Below are positions 9,405-18,644 of a stretch of DNA of 64,000 bases, in pieces. Each line of letters starts with the position of its first letter. The first letter of the stretch is position 1. The stretch is from Mycobacterium asiaticum DSM 44297 (GTDB taxonomy: Bacteria; Actinomycetota; Actinomycetes; Mycobacteriales; Mycobacteriaceae): assembly GCF_000613245.1 (NCBI RefSeq), contig NZ_HG964937.1, positions 892,122-956,121 on the forward strand. The letters are read 5' to 3'. Under the pieces are notes generated by a model, which made no database searches, was not told the origin of the DNA, and saw only the letters and a program-made list of their open reading frames with translations. The translations under genes and the position numbers were made by a program.

Positions 9405-9547
9405 TTGAAGACGGCGAGTTTTGCCGCACCTGTCTCGCCTGTGCCCATCTGCGCGGTTTCCGATGCAATATTGCTCCTGGAGAGCGGTTCCTTCGCCTTC
9501 CCTGATGGTTAGTGCACCGGCTAGCGGTCATCAATGATCGCGTTGTA

Positions 9548-10183
9548 TCAATCCGCAGGCAGATTGTCCCAATTCGCGGTATCCGGCAGCACGCAGAAGC
9601 TGTGGCACACCCGATCGCGCACAATGACTTCCGGGCATTCGGGATCGAACCAACGATCGACCACCGCCCAGTGGATGGGATGCATCAGATATTGACCCAC
9701 CAGACCGTCGACGTCGGTGAATCCCTGCTCGAACACATGGGTCCACGGGTTCCCGACCGGCTCGTCGACACGACTCAACTGCCAGGCGGTGATCGTGTTC
9801 ACGTAACTGGCTATCGACCGAAGCTCGGCCTCGAAACGATCGATGATGTCGGCGGGAGTGCCGGGCGCCACCCGCAGCAACAGGGTGCGGTACACGGTGC
9901 CGCTCGTGACGTCAGTACGCACGGGGCTGCCGGAGTAATTGGCGCCGGTCATCCCGGTCACCGCGGCGTCGGCGACCGTGGCGGCGAAATCATTTTCAAT
10001 TGACCGCCATTCGTCTTCGGCGGCGAAGCGCAGATGGAAGATGATGTCGCCGCCATTGCGGGAGCCGGGCATCGTCGGTTGCACAATCGAGTACGGCGAG
10101 CGAGCCGCGACGGCGCGCAGGTCACGAAGTATCCGGTCGCGTTCGGACTCGGCTACTTCGAGCAACCGGATCACGCTATACAT
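9548..10183 (-). CDS. Dabb/dimeric alpha-beta barrel protein
   Basis: 211 residues built as two ferredoxin-like halves, as in stress-responsive A/B barrel (Dabb) proteins. The second half has the typical LLLRVAPGTPADIIDRFEAEL helix and a WTHVFEQGFTDVDGL strand/loop, ending in HPIHWAVVDRWFDPEC. The ATG at 10183 overlaps the upstream stop by 8 bp (ATGTATAG). Longer upstream starts run inside the previous gene. Family members include cyclases and small lyases; here it is the last gene of the IclR operon, with no assignable reaction. Confidence 0.75.
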   Translation of the reverse strand: MYSVIRLLEVAESERDRILRDLRAVAARSPYSIVQPTMPGSRNGGDIIFHLRFAAEDEWRSIENDFAATVADAAVTGMTGANYSGSPVRTDVTSGTVYRTLLLRVAPGTPADIIDRFEAELRSIASYVNTITAWQLSRVDEPVGNPWTHVFEQGFTDVDGLVGQYLMHPIHWAVVDRWFDPECPEVIVRDRVCHSFCVLPDTANWDNLPAD

Positions 10184-10523
10184 CACAAAGATCGTCCACG
10201 TCATCGGCCGCCGCCGCGAACGAGCGCGATCGTTCCACCACCAACTCGCTGATCCGCGACCACCATTCACTCAACCCGGGATCCGGTCGCCCCTGCCACG
10301 TCATCTCCCACCACGCCTGCACGCTGGGTAGCGTCCAGGTGATCGTGATGGTGTTGACCTCGTCGTCGAACCAAATCGGCGGACTCACCAATACGTCGCG
10401 CAGTGTCATGCCGCGCTCGCGCGCACCCGGGGCGTATTCGGCCAGATAGGAGTCCACGAACCGGCGCGCGCGACCGGGTTTGGTCACCACCCGGTCAATC
10501 ACGTAGACCTGCCCGTCAGACAT
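10176..10523 (-). CDS. small dimeric alpha-beta barrel protein (NIPSNAP/EthD-like)
   Basis: 115 residues starting MSDGQVYVIDRVVTKPGRARRFVDSYLAEY and so on, a single ferredoxin-like unit with the pattern strand, helix, two strands, helix. TLPSVQAWWEMTWQ resembles EthD/NIPSNAP proteins. The start at 10523 overlaps the hydrolase stop by 8 bp (ATGTCTGA), the same coupling as at the next junction. It probably pairs with the downstream Dabb protein. Function unknown. Confidence 0.72.
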   Translation of the reverse strand: MSDGQVYVIDRVVTKPGRARRFVDSYLAEYAPGARERGMTLRDVLVSPPIWFDDEVNTITITWTLPSVQAWWEMTWQGRPDPGLSEWWSRISELVVERSRSFAAAADDVDDLCDV

Positions 10524-11439
10524 CGGCCGACCCCAGCGTCGCACTGAGCGCCGCACCGGCCCGTCGCCGTGCGTCCTGAGCTATGTCCAGCATCGGCATG
10601 CTCATGAAGCCATGTATACCGCCGTCGAATCGAAGCAGCGTCAGCGGTACCTCGGCCGACTTCAACGCCGACGCGTAGGCCCGCGCCTCGTCGCGCAACG
10701 GGTCGTGCCCCGCGACCACCACGACCGCGGGCGGCAGATCCCGCAGATCGGCATGCAACGGCGCGGCATAGGGGTGAGCGCGATCGGCACGGGATGGAAC
10801 GTACTGGTCCCAGTACCATTCCATGGCCGGCCGCGGGTTGTAGTACCCGCGGCCGAACAAGCGATAGGACTCGGTGGAGAAATCGGCCGCGATCACGGGG
10901 TAGATGAGCAGTTGCGCCGCGATCGCGGGACCACCGCGATCCCGGGCCATCAACGCCGCCACGGCAGCCAAATTCCCGCCGGCACTGTCGCCGCCGACGG
11001 CTACGCGGGCTGGATCGCCGCCGAACGCTCCGGCCGCTGCAGCCTCGGTCACCGCATAGACATCATCGGCAGCCGCGGGCCAGCGATGCTCTGGCGCCAA
11101 CCGGTAATCAACCGAAACAACCACCGCGGGAACATGATTGGCCAGGCTTCGGCACAAGCCGTCGTGGCTGTCCAGATCACAGAACACGAATCCGCCCCCG
11201 TGTGCGTAGACCAACACCGGCAACCGTTCGCCCTTGGGTCGATAGATTCGCACCGGGATGTCGCCTTCGGGCCCAGCCACCACCGCGTCGCGGACCTCGC
11301 TGACGGGTTCAGGTACGACGGGCGGCACGAACCGGTCCCGGATCACGGCCCTGGCTTGCGCACCGGTCATGGTGTGCACGGGCGGGAACCCGGCGTCCAG
11401 TCCCTCGATCAGCTCGGCGATCTGTGGATCGAGGCTCAC
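10516..11439 (-). CDS. alpha/beta hydrolase, HSL/Lip family
   Basis: 307 residues. The oxyanion motif HGGG is at 80-83, the nucleophile elbow GDSAGG has Ser152, an acid lies in AGHDPLRDEA (about residue 247), and the catalytic His is in GGIHGFMSM (about 277). DYRLAPEHRWPAA is diagnostic for the mycobacterial LipN/LipI-type HSL group. The GTG start overlaps the IclR stop (GTGA). It hydrolyses a small ester, presumably the substrate or product sensed by the IclR regulator. Confidence 0.88.
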   Translation of the reverse strand: MSLDPQIAELIEGLDAGFPPVHTMTGAQARAVIRDRFVPPVVPEPVSEVRDAVVAGPEGDIPVRIYRPKGERLPVLVYAHGGGFVFCDLDSHDGLCRSLANHVPAVVVSVDYRLAPEHRWPAAADDVYAVTEAAAAGAFGGDPARVAVGGDSAGGNLAAVAALMARDRGGPAIAAQLLIYPVIAADFSTESYRLFGRGYYNPRPAMEWYWDQYVPSRADRAHPYAAPLHADLRDLPPAVVVVAGHDPLRDEARAYASALKSAEVPLTLLRFDGGIHGFMSMPMLDIAQDARRRAGAALSATLGSADV

Positions 11440-12239
11440 GCGTATCGCAGCAACGGCCTCGGCGATTGGAGCGTCGGCGCAACGCGGCCGTCTTCGACGT
11501 TGCGCCAGATACCCATCGCGGTCATGCGCACGGGCGCCACTAGGCGTTGGTCAAACATCATGCGGTTCATTGGACCACACACCGACACCGCTGCCACCGC
11601 CTCACCGGGGCCACCGATCGGTGCTGCGACACAACCGAATCCGAGCAGCGATTCCTCCCGGTCGAACGCAAAACCGTGGCTACGGATCTTGGCCAGTTCG
11701 GCCGTCAGTTGGGCCGCGGTGGCGATGGAGTACTTGGTCTTGCGTGTGGTGAGGTCGACCGGTTCGTGGTTGTCCTGGTAGGCCAGCATCGCCTTGCCGA
11801 CCGCCGCGCAGTGCGCCGGCTGGCGCCCGCCGACCCGGGTGGGGATCGCGGCGATCATGCGGTCGCCGATCTTGTCGAGGTACAGGACGTCGGCTCCGTC
11901 CAGCACGGCGAGATGAACGACCAGCCCGGTGGCCCGGTGCAGCTCACCCAGCAGCGGTTTCGCCGCGCGCACCAGTCGGTCCTGGTGCACGGCCAGCGAA
12001 CCCAGTTCGACCAGGCGCATGCCGAGTTCGTAGTCGCGCCCGCTGCGCCGCAACCACCGCAATTGCACCAGCCGCTCCAGCATCCGGTGCGCAGATGACC
12101 GGGGTAGGCCGGTGCGGCGCACGATCTGGGCCAACGTCAACCGCCCCGGACCCTCGAAGGCATCAAGCACCAACGAAATTCGGTCGATCACGGCGCTGGG
12201 CGTGGTGGGTTCGGGCGGTGCGGACACGGTCGCTGGCAT
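11436..12239 (-). CDS. IclR family transcriptional regulator
   Basis: 267 residues. The N-terminal winged helix-turn-helix (about residues 15-75: LTLAQIVRRTGLPRSSAHRMLERL) is followed by the IclR effector domain with AHCAAVGKAMLAY and FDREESLLGFGCVAAPI. Effector-binding domains of this family sense small organic acids or aromatics. A good ribosome site (GGAGGAC) precedes the ATG, and a 17-bp palindrome lies 32-48 bp upstream. It is the first gene of a four-gene operon with the hydrolase and two barrel proteins, so it probably regulates itself and them. Confidence 0.9.
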   Translation of the reverse strand: MPATVSAPPEPTTPSAVIDRISLVLDAFEGPGRLTLAQIVRRTGLPRSSAHRMLERLVQLRWLRRSGRDYELGMRLVELGSLAVHQDRLVRAAKPLLGELHRATGLVVHLAVLDGADVLYLDKIGDRMIAAIPTRVGGRQPAHCAAVGKAMLAYQDNHEPVDLTTRKTKYSIATAAQLTAELAKIRSHGFAFDREESLLGFGCVAAPIGGPGEAVAAVSVCGPMNRMMFDQRLVAPVRMTAMGIWRNVEDGRVAPTLQSPRPLLRYA

Positions 12240-12270
12240 AGGTCCTCCAAGAATCCCTGCCTGGCTGCAA

Positions 12271-12287
12271 TATTCCTATTAGGAATA
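12271..12287. promoter_or_regulatory. candidate IclR operator
   Basis: A perfect 17-bp palindrome, TATTCCTATTAGGAATA (8-bp arms around one base), lies just upstream of the IclR start. Its arms resemble IclR-type operators with GGAAT/ATTCC half-sites. It is AT-rich against a GC-rich background, which supports a regulatory role. Assignment to this regulator is inference. Confidence 0.65.
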
Positions 12288-12321
12288 CCACACCGAGGTG
12301 CTTGGTGTCACCGCTCTCCGC

Positions 12322-12378
12322 CGAGCAGACGCAGAATCGCACTGAAACGCCCGGTTCGTGCGATTCTGCGTCTGCTCG
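12322..12378. terminator. perfect 21-bp inverted repeat, candidate terminator hairpin
   Basis: Arms 12322-12342 and 12358-12378 are exact reverse complements (21 bp) with a 15-base loop. The hairpin begins 5 bp after the stop of the KstD-like gene (minus strand). There is no T-run, but mycobacterial intrinsic terminators often lack one. The same arm sequence may be a dispersed intergenic repeat in mycobacteria. Confidence 0.65.
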
Positions 12379-12382
12379 CGCG

Positions 12383-13849
12383 CTAGGGAAGGCGAGCGGC
12401 CGAGCGGCCGGCGCGGCGGCCATAGAAGCTGCCATCGCCCAGCGAGATACCGCTGGCGTAGCCCCACGCGGCCAAGCCGGCGGTTGATCGGCCGGCGGCG
12501 AATAGTCCCGGGATGGGTTCACCGTTGACGTGCAGCACCTCGGCGGCCAGCGAGGTGCGCAGCCCGCCCAGGGTGAAGCCACCGGTGGACTCGCGTAGGT
12601 CGACCGCCCCGACCGGGGAGCCGATCGGCCTTAGCCACTGAGATTTCTTGTGCAACAACGGGTCCTCACCGCGCGCGGCGCCTTCGTTGTAAGCGCCGAC
12701 GGTCGCCTGCAGCGAGCCGGGTGCCAGGCCCATCTCCGACTCCAACTCAGCGACGGTGTCGGCGACCCAGGTGGCCGGGCGCAGCATGAACTTGGGCGAC
12801 CACGACGCCATGGCCTCTTCCTGCGAATCGTTGTCGATGATCAGGTAGGCGATGTTGTCCTGGTGATAGAGGGTGAGCTGTCCGATCCGCCCCGGGTAGG
12901 TGTCTTCGGGGACGTAGCGCTGGCCGCGACTATTGACGAGAATGCCGCGCACCAACTGCTGCGGGTCGATGAAGATCGCGACCTCGGTGGCGTCCATGTG
13001 CGCCAGGTCAGCTCCCAGCGCCTGGGCCATCCGGATCGCTTGGCCGTCGTGCTGCTCGATGGAAGCCGCGGGCCGGCCGGCAATCCGGGGTGCATACTGC
13101 GCCACCATCGCATCGTTGTAGGCGAAACTACCTGTGGCCAAGACGATTCCACGGCGGGCCCGGATGTTCATCTCCCCGCCGTACCGCCGCGCCCGGATGC
13201 CCACCACCCTGCCATCGGCGGCCACGATCAACGACTGCACGCGGACGTCGTAGAGCGACTTGACGCCGGCCGCGGCGGCCGTTTCGACGAGGGGCTTCAT
13301 CAGCATGTAGCCGGCGCTGGCTTCGCCCTGCTTCTTGTTCGACATCTGCGGGACGTGACCGCGCGGCGCGGGGGAGGCGATGGTGTTGAAGGGCCACGAG
13401 TTCTCCCCGCCGCTGTACATCAGGCCTTGGTCGCCCATCGGCTCCCAGCCGGGCTCGGCGAAGAACTCCGCCTTGAACGGCACGCCGCAGTCGACCAGCC
13501 AGTCGAAGTGGGCGACGCTGCCTGCGCAGTAGTCGGCGATGCGCGTCCCGTCGGCGCCGGGACCCATCGCTGCGTTGAGGAAGGCTGCCATGTTCTCCAC
13601 CGAATCGGTGAATCCGCAGGCCCGTTGCAGTGCGGTGCCGCCGCCGAGATAGATGAACCCGCCCGCCATCGAGGCCGCACCGCCCCACGAGCCGGTCCGT
13701 TCCAGCACCAGCACGTCGGCGCCAGACCTCGCCGCTTCCACCGCGGCCGCCGCGCCGGCGATCCCGTAACCGGCGATGACGACGTCGGCCTCGTGCTCCC
13801 AGTTGGTGATAGAACCCGCGGGGATAGGCGTGACGTCACGGTCGATCAT
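12383..13849 (-). CDS. FAD-dependent oxidoreductase, 3-ketosteroid-delta1-dehydrogenase/fumarate reductase-like
   Basis: 488 residues. The N-terminal FAD site is VVIAGYGIAGAAAAVEAARSG (glycines at about 27, 29 and 32), followed by LERTGSWGGAASMAGG. The C-terminal FAD site is GLFAAGRSTAGLAAWGYASG. The middle domain matches the fumarate reductase/KstD flavoprotein superfamily. KstD enzymes dehydrogenate ring A of 3-ketosteroids, and close relatives act on other cyclic ketones. The neighbouring HsaC- and HsaA-like genes support a ring-degradation role. Substrate unproven. Confidence 0.87.
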   Translation of the reverse strand: MIDRDVTPIPAGSITNWEHEADVVIAGYGIAGAAAAVEAARSGADVLVLERTGSWGGAASMAGGFIYLGGGTALQRACGFTDSVENMAAFLNAAMGPGADGTRIADYCAGSVAHFDWLVDCGVPFKAEFFAEPGWEPMGDQGLMYSGGENSWPFNTIASPAPRGHVPQMSNKKQGEASAGYMLMKPLVETAAAAGVKSLYDVRVQSLIVAADGRVVGIRARRYGGEMNIRARRGIVLATGSFAYNDAMVAQYAPRIAGRPAASIEQHDGQAIRMAQALGADLAHMDATEVAIFIDPQQLVRGILVNSRGQRYVPEDTYPGRIGQLTLYHQDNIAYLIIDNDSQEEAMASWSPKFMLRPATWVADTVAELESEMGLAPGSLQATVGAYNEGAARGEDPLLHKKSQWLRPIGSPVGAVDLRESTGGFTLGGLRTSLAAEVLHVNGEPIPGLFAAGRSTAGLAAWGYASGISLGDGSFYGRRAGRSAARLP

Positions 13850-13973
13850 TGGGCTAAGGAGTCCCTTCTGTCACTCGCGTCACCCGGAGTGCCTGTTGTC
13901 GCTGCAAGGCGGGCGCATCGGCGCATCCCCGAAAATTCGTGACGCATGAGGCTGCTGTGACACCGACCCAAAT

Positions 13974-14889
13974 TCAGGGCCGCATTGCCGCCGGCATTTC
14001 ACCGACCCACTGATGGCCCCAGTAGCTGTCGGCGGTGATTTCCTCTGCCGTGTAATAGGTTTCGTCTACCCGCATCCCGTCGGTGCCGAACTCGATGTCC
14101 CAGTCGCCGGGTGTGCGGACATAGAACGACACCATCTTGTCGTTGGTGTGCCGGCCCAGGGTCGAGGACAACTGGATGCCCTCGGCGTTCACCCGGTCCA
14201 GCGCCTGCCCAACCGCATCCAGGGTGTCCACCTCCACCATGACGTGCACCAGTCCCGGGTCGCGCTGATGCATGGCCGGGCAGACCGCCAGGCTGTGATG
14301 CCGCTCGTTGATGCCCAGAAAGCGGACCCGGATCGGGCCGAACTCGGGCGGCGCCGGGACCCGGAACGCCCCCACGCGATCGGAAACCGAGCACCTCGGT
14401 GTAGAAGTCGAACAACCCGTTGGGGTCCATCGCCGGCACCACGACATGGCCCAAGCCCTGAGCGCCGGTCACGAACTTGGCACCGAACGGGGTGACCACC
14501 GGGCTGTGGTCGAGCACCGCGCCGTGGAACACCTCGAGGGTGATGCCGGCCGGGTCTTGGAAAGTGATCACCTCTTCGACGCGCCGGTCGTCGGCCTCCT
14601 GCTGGGACAGTTCTTTGACCGGCACCCCGACGTTATCCAGGCTCGCCTTGACTCGTTGCAGCGCCGCGCGGTCGCGCACCTCCCAGCCAACCGTCATCAC
14701 CCGGTCGGTTTCACCCGGAACGACGATGATCCGGGCCGCACGCTCATCCATCCGCAGATACAAAGCGGAGCTGTCGGTGCCCTTGCCTTGCGCGAACCCC
14801 AACACCCCGAACGCGAAGTGCCGCCACCGTTCGATGTCATTCGTCGAAACGGTAATATAGCCAAGGCTTTTCAGATCGCTCACGCTCAA
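13974..14889 (-). pseudogene. extradiol ring-cleavage dioxygenase (HsaC/BphC-like), one frameshift
   Basis: Two overlapping frames together encode one 304-residue type I extradiol dioxygenase. An extra base in the C-run 14369-14373 (G-run on the coding strand) shifts the frame after VLGFRSRG. In the corrected protein the Fe(II) ligands fall at His148 (GLGHVVVP), His215 (GLVHVMVEV) and Glu266 (DIEFGTD), the spacing of HsaC. The enzyme would cleave a catechol meta to the hydroxyls. It is 6 bp downstream of the HsaA-like hydroxylase, which would make such a catechol. Sequencing error or real inactivation cannot be told apart here. Confidence 0.87.
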
Positions 14890-14895
14890 ACCTCC

Positions 14896-16080
14896 CTAGA
14901 TCAGAGCCCGCAGCGGACCCATCGGCGGTTCCACGCCGAACGAGCTCAACGCCGATGCGTGGTAGGTCGTGCCGGGCATGTGAATGGCATGCAACTGCCC
15001 GACGTGCACATCGCGCCAATACCGCTGCAACGGCTTGTCCATCCGCGACGCGTTGCCGCCCGAGCGCGCAAAGATCTCGTCGACGGCCGACACCGCCCGC
15101 CACACGGCGCGGATCTGGGTGCGTCGCCCGGCCGCGCGATCGGCGAACGACACCTCTTTGCCCGCGGCCACCATGTCGTAGATGCGGTCCGCGTTGGCCA
15201 GCAACTCCTGGCGGGCCGCGTTGATATCGGCGGCGGCCTCACCAATCGCGTACATGACGTAGGGGTCGTCCTTGATCGCGGTGCCGGTGGCCCCGACGCG
15301 CTCGCGTTGGTAGTCCAGGTGCGCGGCCAGCGCGCCCTCCGCGATGCCAATGGTCGCCGCGGAGATGCCCAGCGGGAACATCGTCGACCACGGCATCAGG
15401 TACAGCGGCTCGGTCATGCCCGCCTCGCGCTGCGCGGTGCCGTCCATCACCTTGGTCGCGTCCATGGTTCGGTAAGTGGGGACGAACGCGTCTTTGACGA
15501 TGACGTCCTTGGAGCCGGTTCCGCGCAGCCCCACCACATTCCATGAGTCGTCGACGATCTCGTAGTCCTTGCGCGGCAGGATCATATGCAGCATCTGCGG
15601 CGGCATCAGTGGTACGCCCTCGGGGTTGGCGAGCATGGCGCCCAGGATGATCCAGTCGCAATGATCGGTGCCCGAGCTGAACTGCCAGCGTCCGTTGAAG
15701 ATGTAGCCCCCGTCCACCGGGCGGGCCACACCTTGCGGCGCGTACGGGGACGCCATCCAGGTGTCGACGTCGTCTGCCCAGATCTCGGCGGCGACCTTGG
15801 GATCGGCGTAGGCGAGCTGGTAGGGGTGCACCCCGACCACGCCGACGATCCAGCCCGCCGCCGGGTCCAAGGCGGCGGTCGCCATGGTCGTCTCGGCGAA
15901 CTCGCGCGGGTGGGCCTCGAAGCCCTGGTACTGCTTGGTTTGCAACAGCCGGATCAGGCCGGCGGCCTTCATCATCTTGACCGTGTCGTCGGTGAGCCGT
16001 CCGATGCGCTCGGCCTCGGGGGCCTGCTCACGCAGCTGGTCGGCAATTTGCACGACTCGGTCGAGTACCCGCTCGCTCAT
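14896..16080 (-). CDS. HsaA-like flavin-dependent monooxygenase (acyl-CoA dehydrogenase fold)
   Basis: 394 residues, the length of M. tuberculosis HsaA. It shows GRWQFSSGTDHCDW, VGLRGTGSKDVIVKDAFVP and LQRYWRDVHVGQLHA, all characteristic of group D two-component flavin hydroxylases. These use FMNH2 from a separate reductase to hydroxylate a phenol to a catechol. No HsaB-like reductase is seen nearby, so reduced flavin must come from elsewhere. It is divergent from the Baeyer-Villiger monooxygenase, with 127 bp between them. Confidence 0.88.
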   Translation of the reverse strand: MSERVLDRVVQIADQLREQAPEAERIGRLTDDTVKMMKAAGLIRLLQTKQYQGFEAHPREFAETTMATAALDPAAGWIVGVVGVHPYQLAYADPKVAAEIWADDVDTWMASPYAPQGVARPVDGGYIFNGRWQFSSGTDHCDWIILGAMLANPEGVPLMPPQMLHMILPRKDYEIVDDSWNVVGLRGTGSKDVIVKDAFVPTYRTMDATKVMDGTAQREAGMTEPLYLMPWSTMFPLGISAATIGIAEGALAAHLDYQRERVGATGTAIKDDPYVMYAIGEAAADINAARQELLANADRIYDMVAAGKEVSFADRAAGRRTQIRAVWRAVSAVDEIFARSGGNASRMDKPLQRYWRDVHVGQLHAIHMPGTTYHASALSSFGVEPPMGPLRALI

Positions 16081-16207
16081 GCTGTCGTCCTTACGTGTGT
16101 GGTCGTGCTTCTGTGTTTACTCCACTCGGCGTCCCGACTCACCGCCGATCCCGGTCAGCGGACGAAACGCTGGGTTCGGCGTCCCTGAGGACCTACCGTG
16201 GGTGGTT

Positions 16208-17818
16208 GTGAACACTGTGGACGCACCGGACGCGATTGTGGTGGGCGCCGGGTTCGCCGGCCTGTATGCCCTGCACAAGTTGCGCGGCCAAGGGCTCTCG
16301 GTGCGCGTGATCGAGGCCGCGCCCGAAGTCGGCGGCACCTGGTACTTCAACCGGTACCCCGGCGCTCGCTGCGACGTGGAGAGCGTCGACTACTGCTATT
16401 CGTTTTCCGAGGAACTGCAGCAGGAATGGGACTGGACAGAAAAGTACGCCACCCAAGCCGAAATCCTGCGCTACCTGAACTGGGTTGCCGACAAACTTGA
16501 CCTGCGCCGCGACATTTCGTTCAGCACACGAGTGGTCTCAGCGGTGTTCGACGAGGCCGCTGTGTGCTGGTCGGTCACCACCGACACCGGCCAGACACTG
16601 ACGGCGCGCTTCTTGCTGATGGCGACCGGCCCGCTGTCGGATGCGATGACGCCCGACTTCACCGGCCTGGACACGTTCGAAGGCGAGATCCTGCACACCG
16701 CGCGCTGGCCCCACCACCCGGTCGATTTCACCGGCAAGCGGGTCGCCGTGATCGGCACCGGATCCTCGGGCATTCAATCGATTCCGATCATCGCGGAGCA
16801 GGCCGCGCAACTCTACGTCTTCCAGCGCACACCCAATTTCAGCGTACCGGCGGGCAATCGCAAGCTCTCGGCCAGTGAACTCGCCGAGATCAAGGCCGGT
16901 TACGCCGAACGGCGCCGACTGTCCTGGCGCAGCGCGGGCGGTTCGCCGCATATCACCGCGCCGAAGCCAACCATGGAATACAGCCCGACGGAGCGGCGCG
17001 CGGCGTTCGAAAAGCGTTGGCAACTTGGCGGAGTGCTGTACTCCAAGACGTTCCCCGACCAAATGACCGACCTGACGGCTAACGACGAGGCGCGCCTCTT
17101 CTACGAAGAGAAGATCCGTGCCGTACTGAAGGATCCGGCCCTGGCCGATTTGCTCATCCCGAACGATCATCCGATCGGCACCAAGCGAATCTGCACCGAC
17201 AGCAACTATTTTCAGACCTTCAACAAGCCGAACGTGTCGCTGATCAGTGTGCGCGCCACCCCGATCGAATCGGTCGATGCCACCGGCATCAACACCACGG
17301 AGCAGCACTACGACGTCGACATGATCGTTTTCGCAACGGGTTTTGATGCGTTGACCGGCGCGCTGGGCAAGATCGACATCGTCGGCCGCGGCGGTGAGTT
17401 GTTGCGCGACAATTGGGTGCACGGGCCGCGCACCTACCTGGGCCTCGGCGTCGACGGCTTCCCCAACCTTTTCGTAATATCCGGTCCGGGAGCGCCGGCC
17501 GTCCTGGCGAACATGGTGTTACACGCTGAGGCGCACGTGAATTGGATCGCCGATGCCATTGCCTACCTCGAGGACCACGGTTATGCCGCCATGGAAGCCA
17601 CTCGGGACGCCGTAGACGGCTGGGGCGTCGAATTGGCCAGGCGTGCCGATGCGTCATTGTTCATCAAGGCCAATTCCTGGTACATGGGCGCCAATGTGCC
17701 CGGCAAACCCCGCGGCTTCATGTTGTTCGTTGGCGGGTTCGCGGCGTACAACGACATTTGCACCGAAATCGCCCACGCCGGTTACAAGGGTTTCGAACTC
17801 GTCAAGAAGCCATGCTGA
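16208..17818 (+). CDS. FAD-dependent Baeyer-Villiger monooxygenase (cyclohexanone monooxygenase type)
   Basis: 536 residues from the GTG at 16208. An open frame extends to 15884, but that part is antisense to the HsaA-like gene. Motifs are GAGFAGLYALHKLRG (FAD), GGTWYFNRYPGARCDVES, the fingerprint FEGEILHTARWPHHP, GTGSSGIQ (NADPH) and VFATGFDALTG. No HAPMO extension is present, unlike the first such enzyme in the window. The stop overlaps the next SDR by 7 bp. It converts a cyclic ketone to a lactone, fitting a ring-opening pathway. Confidence 0.92.
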   Translation: MNTVDAPDAIVVGAGFAGLYALHKLRGQGLSVRVIEAAPEVGGTWYFNRYPGARCDVESVDYCYSFSEELQQEWDWTEKYATQAEILRYLNWVADKLDLRRDISFSTRVVSAVFDEAAVCWSVTTDTGQTLTARFLLMATGPLSDAMTPDFTGLDTFEGEILHTARWPHHPVDFTGKRVAVIGTGSSGIQSIPIIAEQAAQLYVFQRTPNFSVPAGNRKLSASELAEIKAGYAERRRLSWRSAGGSPHITAPKPTMEYSPTERRAAFEKRWQLGGVLYSKTFPDQMTDLTANDEARLFYEEKIRAVLKDPALADLLIPNDHPIGTKRICTDSNYFQTFNKPNVSLISVRATPIESVDATGINTTEQHYDVDMIVFATGFDALTGALGKIDIVGRGGELLRDNWVHGPRTYLGLGVDGFPNLFVISGPGAPAVLANMVLHAEAHVNWIADAIAYLEDHGYAAMEATRDAVDGWGVELARRADASLFIKANSWYMGANVPGKPRGFMLFVGGFAAYNDICTEIAHAGYKGFELVKKPC

Positions 17819-18618
17819 CCGGGTTGCGCGACAAGGTCGTACTCGTCACGGGAGCGGCGCGCGGCACCGGGCGGGTGCATTGCCAGCGGTTCGTCGACGA
17901 GGGTGCCCATGTGATCGCACTCGACTTTCCTGAGGCCGCCGACGATCTCGCCTCGCTGGCAACCGAAGTCGAGAACCGCGGTCGGCGCTGCGTGACCGGC
18001 CTAGCGGACGTCGCCGACCTGCGGGCCGTTACCGCCGCCGTCGAAGCCGGGGTCGAGCGGCTAGGTCGCCTGGACGTCGTGCTGGCCAACGCCGGCATCC
18101 ACACACCCGGTCGGCCCACCTGGGAGCTCGACGCGCGGGACTGGCAGCGCACGTTGGACATCAACCTCACCGGTGTATGGCACACCGTGAAGGCGGGGGT
18201 GCCGCATATCGGCGCCGACGGCGGCTCGGTCGTCATCATCAGCTCCACCAGTGGGATCCGCGGCATGGCGAACGCCGCCCACTACACCGCCAGCAAGCAC
18301 GCCCTGGTGGGCCTGGCCCGCACGCTGGCCAACGAACTGGGGCCACGAGGCATCCGGGTCAACACCGTGCACCCCGGCGCCGTCGCGACGCCAATGGTGC
18401 TCAACGAGAAGACTTTCCGGCGCCTGCGGCCGGACTTGGATAACCCGACGGCCGAGGACGCGGCCGAAGTGTTGCGGGGCCGCAACCTGCTACCCGTGCC
18501 GTGGGTGGAGCCCGTCGACGTCGCCAACGCGGTGGTATTCCTGGCCTCCGACCAGGCCCGCTACATCACCGGTACAAAGCTCGTCGTGGACGCCGGCCTG
18601 ACGCAGAAGACGACCTGA
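17812..18618 (+). CDS. SDR family oxidoreductase
   Basis: 268 residues starting MLTGLRDKVVLVTGAARGTG; the ATG lies inside the end of the monooxygenase gene (7-bp overlap). The catalytic motif is YTASK, with NAG and a C-terminal SDQARYITGTKLVVDAG that is typical of classical SDRs. It probably interconverts the alcohol and ketone forms of the monooxygenase substrate, a common pairing for Baeyer-Villiger enzymes (inference). Confidence 0.9.
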   Translation: MLTGLRDKVVLVTGAARGTGRVHCQRFVDEGAHVIALDFPEAADDLASLATEVENRGRRCVTGLADVADLRAVTAAVEAGVERLGRLDVVLANAGIHTPGRPTWELDARDWQRTLDINLTGVWHTVKAGVPHIGADGGSVVIISSTSGIRGMANAAHYTASKHALVGLARTLANELGPRGIRVNTVHPGAVATPMVLNEKTFRRLRPDLDNPTAEDAAEVLRGRNLLPVPWVEPVDVANAVVFLASDQARYITGTKLVVDAGLTQKTT

Positions 18619-18644
18619 GGCTGACGAACGACGAGGAGATGACG

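Noticed and set aside
12650..13942. 430-residue plus-strand open frame
   Set aside because: Antisense shadow of the KstD-like gene.
15884..16207. Longer N-terminus for the second Baeyer-Villiger monooxygenase
   Set aside because: This stretch is antisense to the HsaA-like gene, and the FAD motif sits at the normal distance from the GTG at 16208.
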